The position numbers and the translations under genes are program-made. Positions 12,114-22,792 of a stretch of 64,000 bases of DNA are shown one piece after another. The DNA comes from Pagrus major (lineage: Eukaryota; Chordata; Actinopteri; Spariformes; Sparidae), in assembly GCF_040436345.1 (NCBI RefSeq), contig NC_133238.1:6140150-6204149 (forward strand), read 5' to 3'. Numbering within the stretch: the stretch's first letter is position 1; the number at the start of each line of letters is the position of its first letter. The notes beneath the pieces were generated by a model that made no database searches, had not been told where the DNA came from, and saw nothing but the letters and a program-made list of their open reading frames with translations.

Positions 12114-13708
12114 TTAACAGTCCATGATGCGCCTCATGGAGCTGAACCTCGTCATGTCACCCATCCCCATATCTCTGAGGTTCCTGTACTCTCCTGGCCT
12201 GAGGTACAGCATCCTGCCTCTGTAGTTGGGCTGCTCGAACATCAGCCAGTGGCCGTCCATCACATTGCAGGACTGACAGTCGGACATGCGGAAACGTTCC
12301 ATCATATTGTCACAGTCGTCCATCAGCTCGTGCATCTGGCCTCCGAAGTTCTCCCTCTCATAGATCCTCATTCGGAAAGGTCCCCTGTGCTGTGGATGAA
12401 GAAACATCAGGAGAATGACTTTAGACCTCTAAAGGAACATTTAAATTCAACCCAACCTTTAGATCTACACTTCACAGCTATAGTTTTAGACTTGTGTAAT
12501 GGGACTGGTGTGCCATTATTAATTGTGTCATTATCTCAAGAAAACAACCTTTTTGTTATTTCAGGATAATCACTTTGCTAACACAAGAAAACAAATATAA
12601 CATGGTGATTTACTTGTGATCTTGACATAATGGTTACTAAAAAGTAATTGCAACCACAGCTGTTCTTGTCCTCCTTACTGGTAGTGTTGAAAGCAGTTGA
12701 ATTATTAATATTCCTTAGTATTGTTTTCTCATTGATGTTTCTATCACAAAATGGGTTTGCACATACCACTGAACCAAATTCTGTGCAGAGATGCTGCAGC
12801 GTGGGGATGTGAAAAACTGAGATTTGTGAGAAAATAAACTCACTTACTATCTTACGTTACTATCTTTTTCAGGAGATCACAGACTTCCTAAGCGAGTGTA
12901 ACCTGCTATGGAGTTATCACATTATCTGAATTTGGAACTGAGGTTGCTCAACTATACCCGACCAGCCACAAGTTCCACTTGTTGAGGAAGGCTGTGGGAT
13001 AAATGCTAGAAAGCGAACAGGGAGGTTGGGGATGAACCGCTTTCCTCAGTTTGCAAATTTGTACTGACAATAAAAATAAAAAGCTGCCTCTAATGTGTGT
13101 ACAGTCTCAATTTTTGGACTCCCTCTTTAGTAGATTAAAGGTTTGTAAGGTTCTAGAAGGATCATTGATGCACCAGTCTTTCAGTATTGCCTAGAACTGC
13201 ATCAGTGGTAAGGAATTCCTGCCATGTCTTGGCCTCACTGCAGCTGAGCGCGATAAATATGTCCACCTACCGTGGGGATCATGCGACTGGACCTGATGCA
13301 GTCGCTCATACTCATTCCCATCAGGCGCTGGTTGTCTGGATACTCGCCCCTCCTCACCAGCATCTGGTGGCCCATGAAGTTGGGCTTCTCGTACACCATG
13401 AACAGGCCGCTCTCCACCCTGCAGGAGTTGCACCTGCTCAGGTAGGAGGTGAGCTCAGGGCAGTCATTGCCGGTCTCATAGGAGCGACCCTGGAAGTTGC
13501 GGTCCTCGTAGAAGATGATCTGCAAAGAACAATGCAAACTCAAAGAAATATCTTACCTAGCCTCCTGGCTCTTCTTTTACTTTTAACATTTTGTCTGTGA
13601 ATATTTACTTTTTTTTAGTGTTAAAAAAATAATAATTTAAGGCACAAATCATTTAAGGCACAATATTGTGCCTTAAATGATTTGGAAAGTTTCACTTACC
13701 CTCCCCAT
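12114..13708 (-). CDS. crygm: Gene C: gamma-M crystallin, methionine-rich, 177 aa
   Basis: Coding exons (minus strand): 13700-13708 (MGR), 13271-13519 (83 codons), 12114-12389 (91 codons plus stop), phase 0, GT/AG. Greek-key hallmarks are [41 protein letters not shown] and [14 protein letters not shown]. Methionines are abundant ([17 protein letters not shown]), typical of the gamma-M class of fish and amphibian lenses, where high refractive index and tight packing are needed. Only one of the four usual tryptophans remains (GHW). TATA box TATAAAAA at 13767-13774 (minus strand) with a TGACTCA element 45 bp further upstream; poly(A) signal at 12082-12087. It diverges from gene D, start codons 625 bp apart. 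Confidence 0.93.
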
Positions 13709-13766
13709 GGTCATGATATTTGTGAGCTAATCTCAGATGTACCGCTTCAACATCGACCCTTTTCCC

Positions 13767-13826
13767 TTTTTATACATTACACAGCCATAGTACTTCCACA
13801 TGGATTGTGCTGAAACCTTTGAGTCA
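13767..13826 (-). promoter_or_regulatory. Gene C promoter: TATA box and Maf/AP-1-like site
   Basis: On the minus strand TGACTCA (13820-13826) lies 45 bp upstream of TATAAAAA (13767-13774), which is about 58 bp before the start codon. Maf factors drive lens crystallin promoters through TGCTGA(C/G)TCAGCA-type elements. Confidence 0.65.
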
Positions 13827-14228
13827 TCACTCTATATTGTGGCACAGTGCAGCACTGTAGGGTGGCAGACTTTACTGTACGTCAGAATCTGCAATAGTTA
13901 TTGTGAACTGAATATTGAGGTTTTATGCTTGGTTCCAGAGAATTCATTTATTCAATTCATATCTCCTCTATAGAAATATATGTGGTGTGATTATCAGAAA
14001 TGAAGATGCGACTTTATGGTTGAAAGGCATTCAACAAATGGAAAGATGCACTAGTTTCCACAAAACCTTCTCTGGCCTTGTAGCTTTGAAAAGGTAATAT
14101 TTATTTATTATGTCATTCGAGAAGTGTTTTTCTTCCATTATGAACTGAAAAAAACTACATGCAACATACAATAATAACTACAGAGGTGTACTGTAAAAGG
14201 TGAATGCAGGCCCACGTGAAACTCGTGA

Positions 14229-14288
14229 TGAGTCATGAGGTTTTACACAATGGTGCGCAAGGTGGTCTGTGGCTCATTCTATATAAAA
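14229..14288 (+). promoter_or_regulatory. Gene D promoter: Maf/AP-1-like site and TATA box
   Basis: TGAGTCA at 14229-14235, then TATAAAA at 14282-14288, 46 bp apart. Mirror image of the gene C promoter within the same divergent intergenic region. Confidence 0.65.
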
Positions 14289-14333
14289 GTGGAGCTGGGT
14301 TGGCATCATTTGTGAAAAACTACAACCGTCACC

Positions 14334-15338
14334 ATGGGCAGGGTACAGTTTATCCTATATTTGTATTATGTTGAAAAATCTGGAGCAATAAAAGCAGCAA
14401 TTAACTATCTGATTACAGATACAGTATGATGCAAACTGTTGTGCAAGAATTCTCAATTTGGTTAGAAATGTATTGTTCCACAGTGACAAAAGGTCTTTTC
14501 CAGCCAAATAATACATCTTCAGAGAGTCATATTCCTGAGTATATCATCTACATTTCCTGTATGTCTTTTGCTACAGATTATATTTTATGAGGAGAGGAAC
14601 TTCCAGGGTCGCTCCTATGAGTGCAACTCTGACTGCTCCGACATCCACATGCACCTGAACCGCTGCAACTCCTGCAGGGTGGACAATGGGTGCTTCATGG
14701 TGTACGACCGCCCCAACTTCATGGGTAATCAGGTCTTCTTGAGGAGAGGGGAGTACTCTGATTTTCAGCGCATGGGAAGCATGATGGGAATGACGGGCAT
14801 GGCAATGATGGATAACATCCGCTCTTGTCGCTTGGTCCCCATGGTAAGACATTTCAGTAGTTGCCTTTCTGGCCTTTTGGTTTGTGTTCTCACACTGAGG
14901 ATGTCCTGAGTTTGAATTAGCCAGCTAGTTGGTGCCTTTCTGTTCCTGGATTTCATACAGGATTTGATGGACTGATGAACCCCGCCTCCAGAACGGGCTA
15001 CAGAGAAAGAAAGGTAGTTCAATGGACTAGTGGACTAACATCTTGTCTTTTTACAACAGCATAGAGGACAGTTCAGGATGAAGATCTACGAGAGAGAGAA
15101 CTTTGGAGGCCAGTCACACGAGCTGATGGACGACTGTGAGTCTCTCCAGGACCGTTATTATATGTCTGACTGCCAGTCCTGCAATGTGATGGACGGCCAC
15201 TGGCTGATGTTCGAGCAGCCCAACTACAGGGGACGTATGATGTACGTGAGGCCAGGAGAGTACAGGAACCTCAGAGAAATGGGGATGAGCAACATGTCAA
15301 GAATCAGCTCCATCAGACGCATCATGGACATGTGCTAA
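14334..15338 (+). CDS. crygm: Gene D: gamma-M crystallin, methionine-rich, 184 aa
   Basis: Coding exons: 14334-14342 (MGR), 14577-14843 (89 codons), 15060-15338 (92 codons plus stop), phase 0, GT/AG. Domain hallmarks are [44 protein letters not shown] and [14 protein letters not shown]. The loop before the end of the N-domain is expanded and Met-rich ([15 protein letters not shown]), making this the longest of the seven. A single tryptophan remains. TATA box at 14282-14288 with TGAGTCA at 14229-14235; poly(A) signal AATAAA at 15352-15357, close behind the stop. It is very similar to gene C in exon 3, so the two look like an inverted duplicate pair. High confidence. Confidence 0.94.
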
Positions 15339-15359
15339 ACTGTGGCTCAAAAATAAAAA

Positions 15360-17510
15360 TCACTTCTCTGTATTGGTGTTTAGCAGTTTCTTGATATGGA
15401 GTAAAATGACTGGCTTTGCAACGTAACAGTGGTGCAAGGGGCAAAACTTTCCCCTGCCCCCCAGATGTCAGAGGGTGACACTGACATTTTGATTCCTAAA
15501 TAACGTCAGAGATTGATTTTTCTTATCAGATTGTGATAACAGCTGAGTCATTCTTCTACACTATAAATCCTTCCCTTTACTCTATGTATTGCTATGTAGT
15601 ATTATGTATATATCATGTAAATCTCAGATTCATCATCACATCTCAATTCTGAATGCTTTAGTGGTTCCCAAGAAATGTTTCCCTTAATTATTGCAACCAC
15701 TTATTTCAGTACCATGTAGTTGAGGTGAACACAAGAATGACATTTCCAGGCTCGGTGTCTTTCCGACCGAGGACCCCTTGCAAAATATATTGTATAACAT
15801 TCTGTTGCATAATATCCTGGGCCTACATTAATGTGTGGGGCGGCCTGTAGTGCCATGAATAAAAAGATAAAGTCAGCAGCAGTTGCAGCATGGCTAATGT
15901 TAGGCGCTTTAGCATCACCCTCTGCGGTGGTGGAGGGTGTGTCAGAGTCTCTTGCTTGACAAGTTACAAAACGATCCATTGTGGATTGCAAACATGTCTG
16001 TACACTTGGGATCATATTACACATAACTGGCCAATATGTTTCAATAAAATGTAGTTAGCTAACTCGTACTCCTTTGTGGATAGGTGCCTCACAGTGATTT
16101 AGCACCCTTAGCTTAGCTTGCTTACACAATTTGCCAAGGAATCATGGATAGACTATCATGACTGACGTGTTAATTTCTTTAGCTTTAACAAATTTGTCTT
16201 TACTAATTACATACTGGATTCATGTTAATATGTATCGTCAGACACATTTAAATTCATAAATTAATGCAGTATGTATACAATTATACAGTATGTAAAAATA
16301 TATATTATTGGAGGCTATATTGAGTATTTTTGATATTTTTTTAAATGTATTTCAACTATGGCATTTCTAAAAAGAAGATGTTCCAAAGAACATTTTGATG
16401 GCATTGAGTGAATATCATAAAATGCACACTAGGGTTTTGTTTCGATCTCCAGTACTGATACAAAGCTAGTGTAGGTGGGTGGCACTTGAGGAACCGCTGA
16501 GACTTACTATCAAAGGAGCTAAAAGCTAAATGGAAGGTCAAAAGATTTTATCCCTTCAACTGTCATGTCTGTCATGTATGTCTTAAATGTTGTTAAATTG
16601 AAAAATGAAAAATAAAGTGATATTAAAAAGATTTTAACCCTGAAATAGCATGAATGTTCTCAGCATAAGATTTCTTATGTAAAAAAGGCTAACACTGTCC
16701 AAAATAAAAAGATTTCATCCTCAAGCATGAATGTGATCAAAAAATGTCATAGCTAACTGACAAATTGCATTTTTGGGTGGATGTTAACAGGGACAAGCAG
16801 GGCAGAAAGTACTGAGATTCTTCTTTTGGGCACCACAACATATTGTTTTGTGTTGGATGAATCCTGTGGCAAAAATGTTTTGTTTTGCAGACACAGACCA
16901 TTAATACTTCTCTTTTTGTACAAAACCTTTTGGAGAGACTATAAATTAGGTGGTAATTAGGATGATGGAGCAAACATTTCTCCTAGTGACGTACGCTGTT
17001 TTAACTTTTGTGTCAAAAGCATGTAAATGTTTTGGTTTGTGACATAATTAAGTGAGTTAATGAGTAATGCTATCATGGAAAAAGTATGGAAAAGTGATAA
17101 AGTCAGTGAATTGAAGTAATAACATCTGTTACACAGAAATATCTATGTTAGCTAACATTAGCCTTCATAAGCTGCTGTCCATACCAGGCCATGTAAGTCT
17201 GTAGCAGCACACTCCTGACTGTATTCAACTGAGCAAAGATGTTTTTTTAATTTTTTTTTATTTCTTATTAAGTCAACAATTCATTTGTTCATTCATTCCA
17301 CATTTTAAATATTTTTAGCTTTAAATCAAAGCATTTGATATAATCATGCATCTGTTTAAATATCAATCTGTTATGCACTCTTCTCTATACATAAAGGTGA
17401 CCTAAAAGTGCTGCAATAACTGGAGTTTGCTTTGTGTCCATGAAGTCTGCACCCCTGCAGTTTAATCCAAGTGTGTTCATACCTTTGATGTATAATACAG
17501 TAGGGGCTAA
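15360..17510. other. Intergenic DNA between genes D and E
   Basis: AT-rich, no gene recognised. 15700-16010 looks like an old transposon piece (ends unclear). Gene E promoter begins at 17521. Confidence 0.5.
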
Positions 17511-17520
17511 AATGCTGATG

Positions 17521-17585
17521 TGCTGACTCAGTTATTTTATACAATCGAGGGGCAGATTCTTTTGATGTCACATGATGCATAAAAG
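17521..17585 (+). promoter_or_regulatory. Gene E promoter: Maf recognition-like element and TATA box
   Basis: TGCTGACTCAG at 17521-17531 matches 11 bases of the consensus MARE; CATAAAAG at 17578-17585 serves as TATA box, 46-47 bp downstream. Confidence 0.7.
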
Positions 17586-17630
17586 GCAGCACGCCAGTGA
17601 GAAGAACAACAGAAATCAAATAGCGTGATC

Positions 17631-19331
17631 ATGAGCGGAAAGGTAATGAAGGGCACAGATCACTGCACCAGCCAATTCAGGAGACAGAAACTAACTGATG
17701 CATATACTGCCTCAAGCTTAAAGCTGCTGTAAGTGTTATTTTCTTAATAAAATAACTATTAAATAGCTCTGTATTCCAACAGTAATCACTGTTATAGAGT
17801 GTTTGGTTAGTAACCCATGTCTCTCCTCCCCCTGCTCATGCAGTAAAAGAGAAAAGACATTTTCTAGTATCCCTGCCCACTTAATCCAATCAGGACAGAG
17901 AACTCCATAAAGAGGCGGTCCTGTCTGCTCGGGGAATACGCAGAAGCAAGATCCTCCTGCTCTGGTACCTACACTGGTAATGGCGGGGGAAAGCTACCAA
18001 TTCCAGCGCTCCCAGTGACGGCTTATACTACCAAACAGACCAAGTGATGAAAAACACTTGAAGAAAAGAAAGAGGCAAAGAGAGCTGCCTCGAAAAAAAG
18101 AATGGAGACGTGCAAGCGTGGTGATGTAGAGATGAGGAGTCCGTAAAACAGACAGGAAGTTAGCTGAAATGACGACAGCGCTTACAGCAGCTTTAATTAA
18201 TTGTATACTTAATATGTTTCAAAATACTGTAGCCCATAGGTTCTGTCATGCAACATAGTGTCATTTGTAATGAGATGTCGCAGAACTCTCTTGAACGTTT
18301 TAGCGCTGGATCTGTTGGAATGTTGAACCCAAACACAATTTGTGTCTTTCTCTCTAGATCATCTTCTTCGAGGGGAGGAACTTCCAGGGCAGCTCGTACG
18401 AGTGCGTCAGTGACTGCTCTGAAATCGCCTCTCACCTGAGCCAATGCAGCTCCTGCAGGGTGGAGAGCGGGACGTTCATGGTCTACGACCGTCCCAACTA
18501 CATGGGCCAGCAGTACCTCCTCACCGCGGGAGAGTACCCCGAGTATCAGAATACCATCGGCTTCAATGACTGCATCCAGTCCTGCCGCTTTGTCCCTGTG
18601 GTAAATATATGCATGATATCACCAAACGAGGAAAGACAAAGGCAGCCAGTAATTGGGGGATAGGTGGTGGTGGTATCTGAACCCCAGCGTCCAAACTTTT
18701 TTTTGACTTGCGACTGTTGCTTGTTAGTTAGCAACAAAGAGTTTCAATGCAAAAGCAATCATTGCATTTTTATTCGTATATTTGTGATCAGGACAGCTTT
18801 TGAAACGTGGTGGAAACAGGTTAAGACATCAAGACACAGATAAAGATTAAACTAATATTCAGCTTTGATGTAGCAAACAAGCACATTCCTCAATAGAGTT
18901 AACCTACAGTTGCATCCTATTTCCGAGCAGAACATTCATTTTCTTTTTGGTAGGCTAGTTGCCTTAACACACAGCAAGTACAACTCTGAACAGCACCATG
19001 ACTCTTGTTAGATTCATGTATCTTATATATGTATTTTTCATTTCATTTTAAACAGCACAAGGGACCCTTTAAGATGAGGATCTACGAGAGACCGGACTTC
19101 GAAGGGCAGATGCATGAGCTGACTGATGACTGCAACTCCATTCAAGATCAATATCAAATGTCTGACATGCAGTCCTGCAATGTGATGGAAGGCTACTGGT
19201 TGATGTTTGAGCTGCCCCACTTCGCGGGCAAGATGTTTTATTTGAGACCAGGAAAGTACAGGAACCTCAGAGAGATGAGCAGCGATGATATGAAGTTCAA
19301 TTCAATCAGACGCATCACAGAAACTGACTAA
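17631..19331 (+). CDS. crygm: Gene E: gamma-M-like crystallin, 176 aa
   Basis: Coding exons: 17631-17642 (MSGK, one codon longer than its neighbours), 18358-18600 (81 codons), 19056-19331 (91 codons plus stop), phase 0, GT/AG. Hallmarks: [47 protein letters not shown] and YWLMFELPHFAGKM. The second residue of the FYE motif is Phe rather than Tyr and GGQ is EGQ, both mild changes. Only one tryptophan is left (GYW). Intron 1 is 715 bp and contains a 479-bp TTAA-flanked MITE (17718-18196). The promoter has TGCTGACTCA at 17521-17530 and CATAAAAG at 17578-17585; poly(A) signal at 19526-19531. The start was chosen because it is the only ATG giving a short peptide with an in-phase donor. Confidence 0.9.
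17718..18196. mobile_element. TTAA-flanked MITE in intron 1 of gene E, 479 bp
   Basis: TTAAAGCTGCTGTAAG at 17718-17733 is matched by CTTACAGCAGCTTTAA at 18181-18196, a 16-bp perfect inverted pair including the TTAA target duplications. Interior is non-coding. It accounts for most of the unusually long intron 1. Confidence 0.8.
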
Positions 19332-19999
19332 CAACTGACATTTAACTGATAAGTTTTGCAGATGCTTCGTTTAATCAATATTAACAAGTTGTCAAAGTGA
19401 GGGGCAAAAGAAGGAGCCTTGTTTTTATCCTGAAATTGTGATTTGTGCATTGTTTGCATGTAGTTCCAGGTGTACTGTGCAATCCAGCCACACTGAATTT
19501 ACCTCTTTAACTGTGTGATTCGCACAATAAAATGATTTGCTGCATATTTGTGTGAATTTTTTCAGAATACAATTTTGATAACTGACTGTTTTATCCAGTT
19601 AGTGGTATTTAATTTCATAAATAAATTCCCAAACGATGGGGTCCAAATGCCTGAATCGACTAAAATGAAATGCTCAAAATGAGGCTGTTTTCCTCAAATT
19701 TGGCTAAAATACAAATGGAAGTTCAAACCATTTATAGAAAATTTACAGTAATCCAAATGTAAATGTATATGTCAAATATGAGCACACAGGACAACAACTA
19801 CTATAGCCTTATATGCAGTCTATGTTAGTGAATGATGTGATAAGTTATAGTAGTAGTACTCAACACCCACTTTACCCTACTGCATTCAGGGCAGAGGTAT
19901 AGAGCACTGAGGTGCAGATGGGCTCGCTTTGGGAAAAGCCTGATCCTCTCAGCTATAACTGCCCCAAATAACAAATAATATCCCTTAGGATGACAAAGT

Positions 20000-20118
20000 C
20001 TAAGTCTAACTCTAGTTTCGTTATTCGTTATTATTTTGTTTATTTCGTTCTGTGTTCAATTGTTACTCACAGAATGACAATAAAATCTGTCTAAGTCTAA
20101 GTCTAAGTCTAAGTCTAG
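20000..20118 (+). mobile_element. LINE 3' tail with (TCTAAG)n repeat
   Basis: Ends agaatgacaataaaatctg then (tctaag)n. The same aagtctaagtctaa word lies just left (19996-20010), consistent with target-primed insertion into or next to that word. Only about 100 bp remain. Confidence 0.55.
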
Positions 20119-20235
20119 GAGCATATTAGTGCAAGGCTACAAATCCAGCTAGACAACAAAATGCCAGTGCTCAAAGTATTTCCTGTGTTTTTGTTTATGC
20201 ATCAATTTCTATGGGATGAGCAATGAAACACTTAA

Positions 20236-20370
20236 CTTCTGATGAGCAGGTGGAACCTTGCATGGTAGCCTTTGCCACCAGTGTATGAATGTGTTTGTGA
20301 CTGGGTGATGTTGTAAAGCACATTGAGTGGATGCTAAACTAAACAGATGCTATATAACTAAGTATAAGTA
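20236..20370 (+). mobile_element. SINE/LINE-tail-like fragment
   Basis: Contains gtgtatgaatgtgtttgtga, gttgtaaagcacattgagtg and gatgctatataac, the usual wording of fish SINE/L2 tails (aaagcgctttgagtg...gcgctatataa). Strongly diverged. Confidence 0.5.
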
Positions 20371-21500
20371 TTGATGGGGAATATTATAGCATTATAAGAG
20401 CATATGACAAAATGAACAGCAACCAGTCTGTGGCTTATACACCTTGGCCACCCATGTTATATAAATTGTTTTTGTATGAATGACATTTTTACCTAATTGC
20501 ATACTATATTTATGAGAGATGTGTGTTTTCTGAATATAGACAATTTAACTAAATATAAAAAAGCAATAATCACTATAAACTTTAGCAAGTTGTACTTCAA
20601 ATTGATTATAGAGGATATAGTTCAGCACACTGTGCAGTATATATGTATGGGTAAATGTGTGCACGCATGTAAATGAGGCAACAGTACGTTCAGGCACCAG
20701 TGATTCCTAGATGTGCCAGACGTGGAACAAAGATTTTACTTATGAGTATGTGAGTGCACCTACAGTAGTTATCTCTATACACAGTGTTCACCAACTGATA
20801 AAACTTGCTGTCGCTGCTCTTAATTGAGCAGCTCTATTGTATAGCATCCCGTGCTATGAAAAAAACATTCTAGAACTTAGTCTACAGAGAGTATCACTGC
20901 ATAGGCCAATTCAAGGCAAACAAAAGCAACACTGAAAAAAGAACCAGTGACCACGCACAACAAGTTGTTTGCTGACACGAAGAAAAAAAAGTCTCTCAAT
21001 TGCAAATCATATAAAAGCTACTGCTGCGCACAGAGGCAAGGCAGTGGTTGTGTTCACAGTTTTTCTGAAAGGAGCATCACCCCAGCATTTACAATGTTGA
21101 ATTCAAAATGTTGTACTGCAGTTCTGTAAAATGTGGCTTTTCAACTCGCTACAGTAGTATGCACGGTACCAAAATCATCGCACTGACCAGTAATATATGA
21201 TTTTACATGTATAATATTGTGTTCTATTGTACAAACACGAAGATGTATGTAAAATGAAGATGAAAAAATAAACTTTGTACTAACAAATATGAGCTTTCCC
21301 ATATTCTTTTTTTCAGTTTTCTTAATTCCATATAATAGCTTTCCATTTGAATCAGAGTGTATGCTTGGAGATTTACTTGGAGTTATGTTATGTTATGTGT
21401 TCCACTGTCAACCAGAGCAAATTCAAAAGCAGGCCTCTGCTCAAAGAAAAACAGCTGATTTGGTTCATTGACAACACAAAGTATTGTCCTGTGAAAAAGC

Positions 21501-21560
21501 GCTGACGAGTCTGGTCATTGTTCTGTTTTACAATGACACAGGTCATCCATGGGTTATAAA
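21501..21560 (+). promoter_or_regulatory. Gene F promoter: Maf-like element and TATA box
   Basis: GCTGACGAGT at 21501-21510 resembles a MARE variant and lies 44 bp before TATAAA at 21555-21560. Confidence 0.55.
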
Positions 21561-21612
21561 GGCAGTGTGGAACCCACAGCTGCTGCTAGAGTGACGAAGG
21601 TTAGCCAACACA

Positions 21613-22417
21613 ATGGGGAAGGTAAGGCCATTTATTTTAATGCGTGTCTTCTGTGCTTCTGCGTACCTACGTGGATTATTGAGCTGAAACCGGTGAACTG
21701 GACGCCTTTTTATCATTTGGTATAGTGTGCATATATCTCTTAATCTCTTATCTCACCATTATCTACATTTTTGAAAATCCCTTGATTGATCTTTCCAGAT
21801 CATATTCTACGAGGACAGGAACTTCCAGGGCCGCTCCTATGAGTGCAGCAGTGAATGTTCTGACCTGCATTCCCACTTTAGCCGCTGCAACTCCATTAGA
21901 GTGGACAATGGTGACTGGATGGTCTATGAGAGACCCAACTACATGGGCTACCAGTACTTCCTGAGGAAGGGTGATTATCCAGACTATCAGCGTTGGATGG
22001 GATTCAACGACTGTGTGCGGTCCTGCCGTATGATCCCTGGGGTAAGCCCTAGTTGGGTGGTTTATGCAAGCTTCACCGTGCAATATGTTTCTTTTGACAC
22101 TTCTTAAATTCTCTAGAGGCTAATGAATCACCTTGTCTTTTCTGCAGCACCAAGGCGCTCACAAAATGATGATCTACGAACGCCCAGAATTTGGAGGCCA
22201 GATGATGGAGCTGACTGACGACTGCCCCTCCCTGTACGAACGCTTCCATTCCAACGACATCAACTCCTGCAACGTGAAGGACGGTCACTGGATCTTTTAC
22301 GAGCATCCTCATTACAGGGGACGCCAGTACCTGATGCGCCCAGGTGAATACAGGAGGTTTAATGAGTGGGGAAGCATGAGTCCCAGGGTGGGATCCATCA
22401 GACGTGTCACTATGTGA
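21613..22417 (+). CDS. Gene F: gamma-crystallin (gamma-M/gamma-S intermediate), 173 aa
   Basis: Coding exons: 21613-21621 (MGK), 21799-22041 (81 codons), 22148-22417 (89 codons plus stop), phase 0, GT/AG. Greek-key hallmarks: [47 protein letters not shown] and [16 protein letters not shown]. All four conserved tryptophans are present (GDW, QRW, GHW, NEW), and the C-terminal [11 protein letters not shown] is gamma-S-like. The mix of features leaves the exact class (gamma-M, MX or S) open. Compact gene with short introns. TATAAA at 21555-21560 and GCTGACGAGT at 21501-21510; two AATAAA signals within 40 bp of the stop. Convergent with gene G, stops 375 bp apart. Confidence 0.92.
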
Positions 22418-22792
22418 AAAAGCACTGCCAATAAATCTATCCAATAAACATTGTTATTTCAACTGCTTCTTTTGTTTTCTTGAGAATATTAAGGGGATCA
22501 GTGGAAATTAAGTCTCATTGCTTGTGTTTTTAGAGAGCAAGCAGTACACAATGGTCCAAGTCATTCCATTCCATCCCAATGATAGAAAACATTTTCTAGA
22601 CCATTGTGATAAGCTGCACTATTATTTTTTGAATGGATCAAATGTTACAGGAAAGGGACTAGAACACATGCTGAAAAGCAAACAAATCCATGATGGAAAC
22701 TTTATATCTTTTGGATACAGAGACACACATGTGCACAGTATTAGCCAGCATGTTTATTGGGAACAGAGAAAGAAAGAAGGTTGGAAAAACTT

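Larger units (their letters stand above)
19535..21480. other. Intergenic DNA between genes E and F
   Basis: No gene recognised apart from the two retroelement tails listed at 20000-20118 and 20236-20370. Confidence 0.6.

Noticed and set aside
12249-12569. Plus-strand open frame over gene C exon 3, with similar antisense frames over the other crystallin exons
   Set aside because: Antisense shadows of Greek-key exons; the other strand has the motifs and splice sites.
15700-16025. 107-codon minus-strand open frame between genes D and E
   Set aside because: No recognisable domain, low complexity of evidence, and the region reads like old transposon DNA.
20090-20118. Short regularly spaced repeats suggesting an array
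   Set aside because: Contiguous (TCTAAG)n simple repeat at a retroposon tail, without spacers; not CRISPR.
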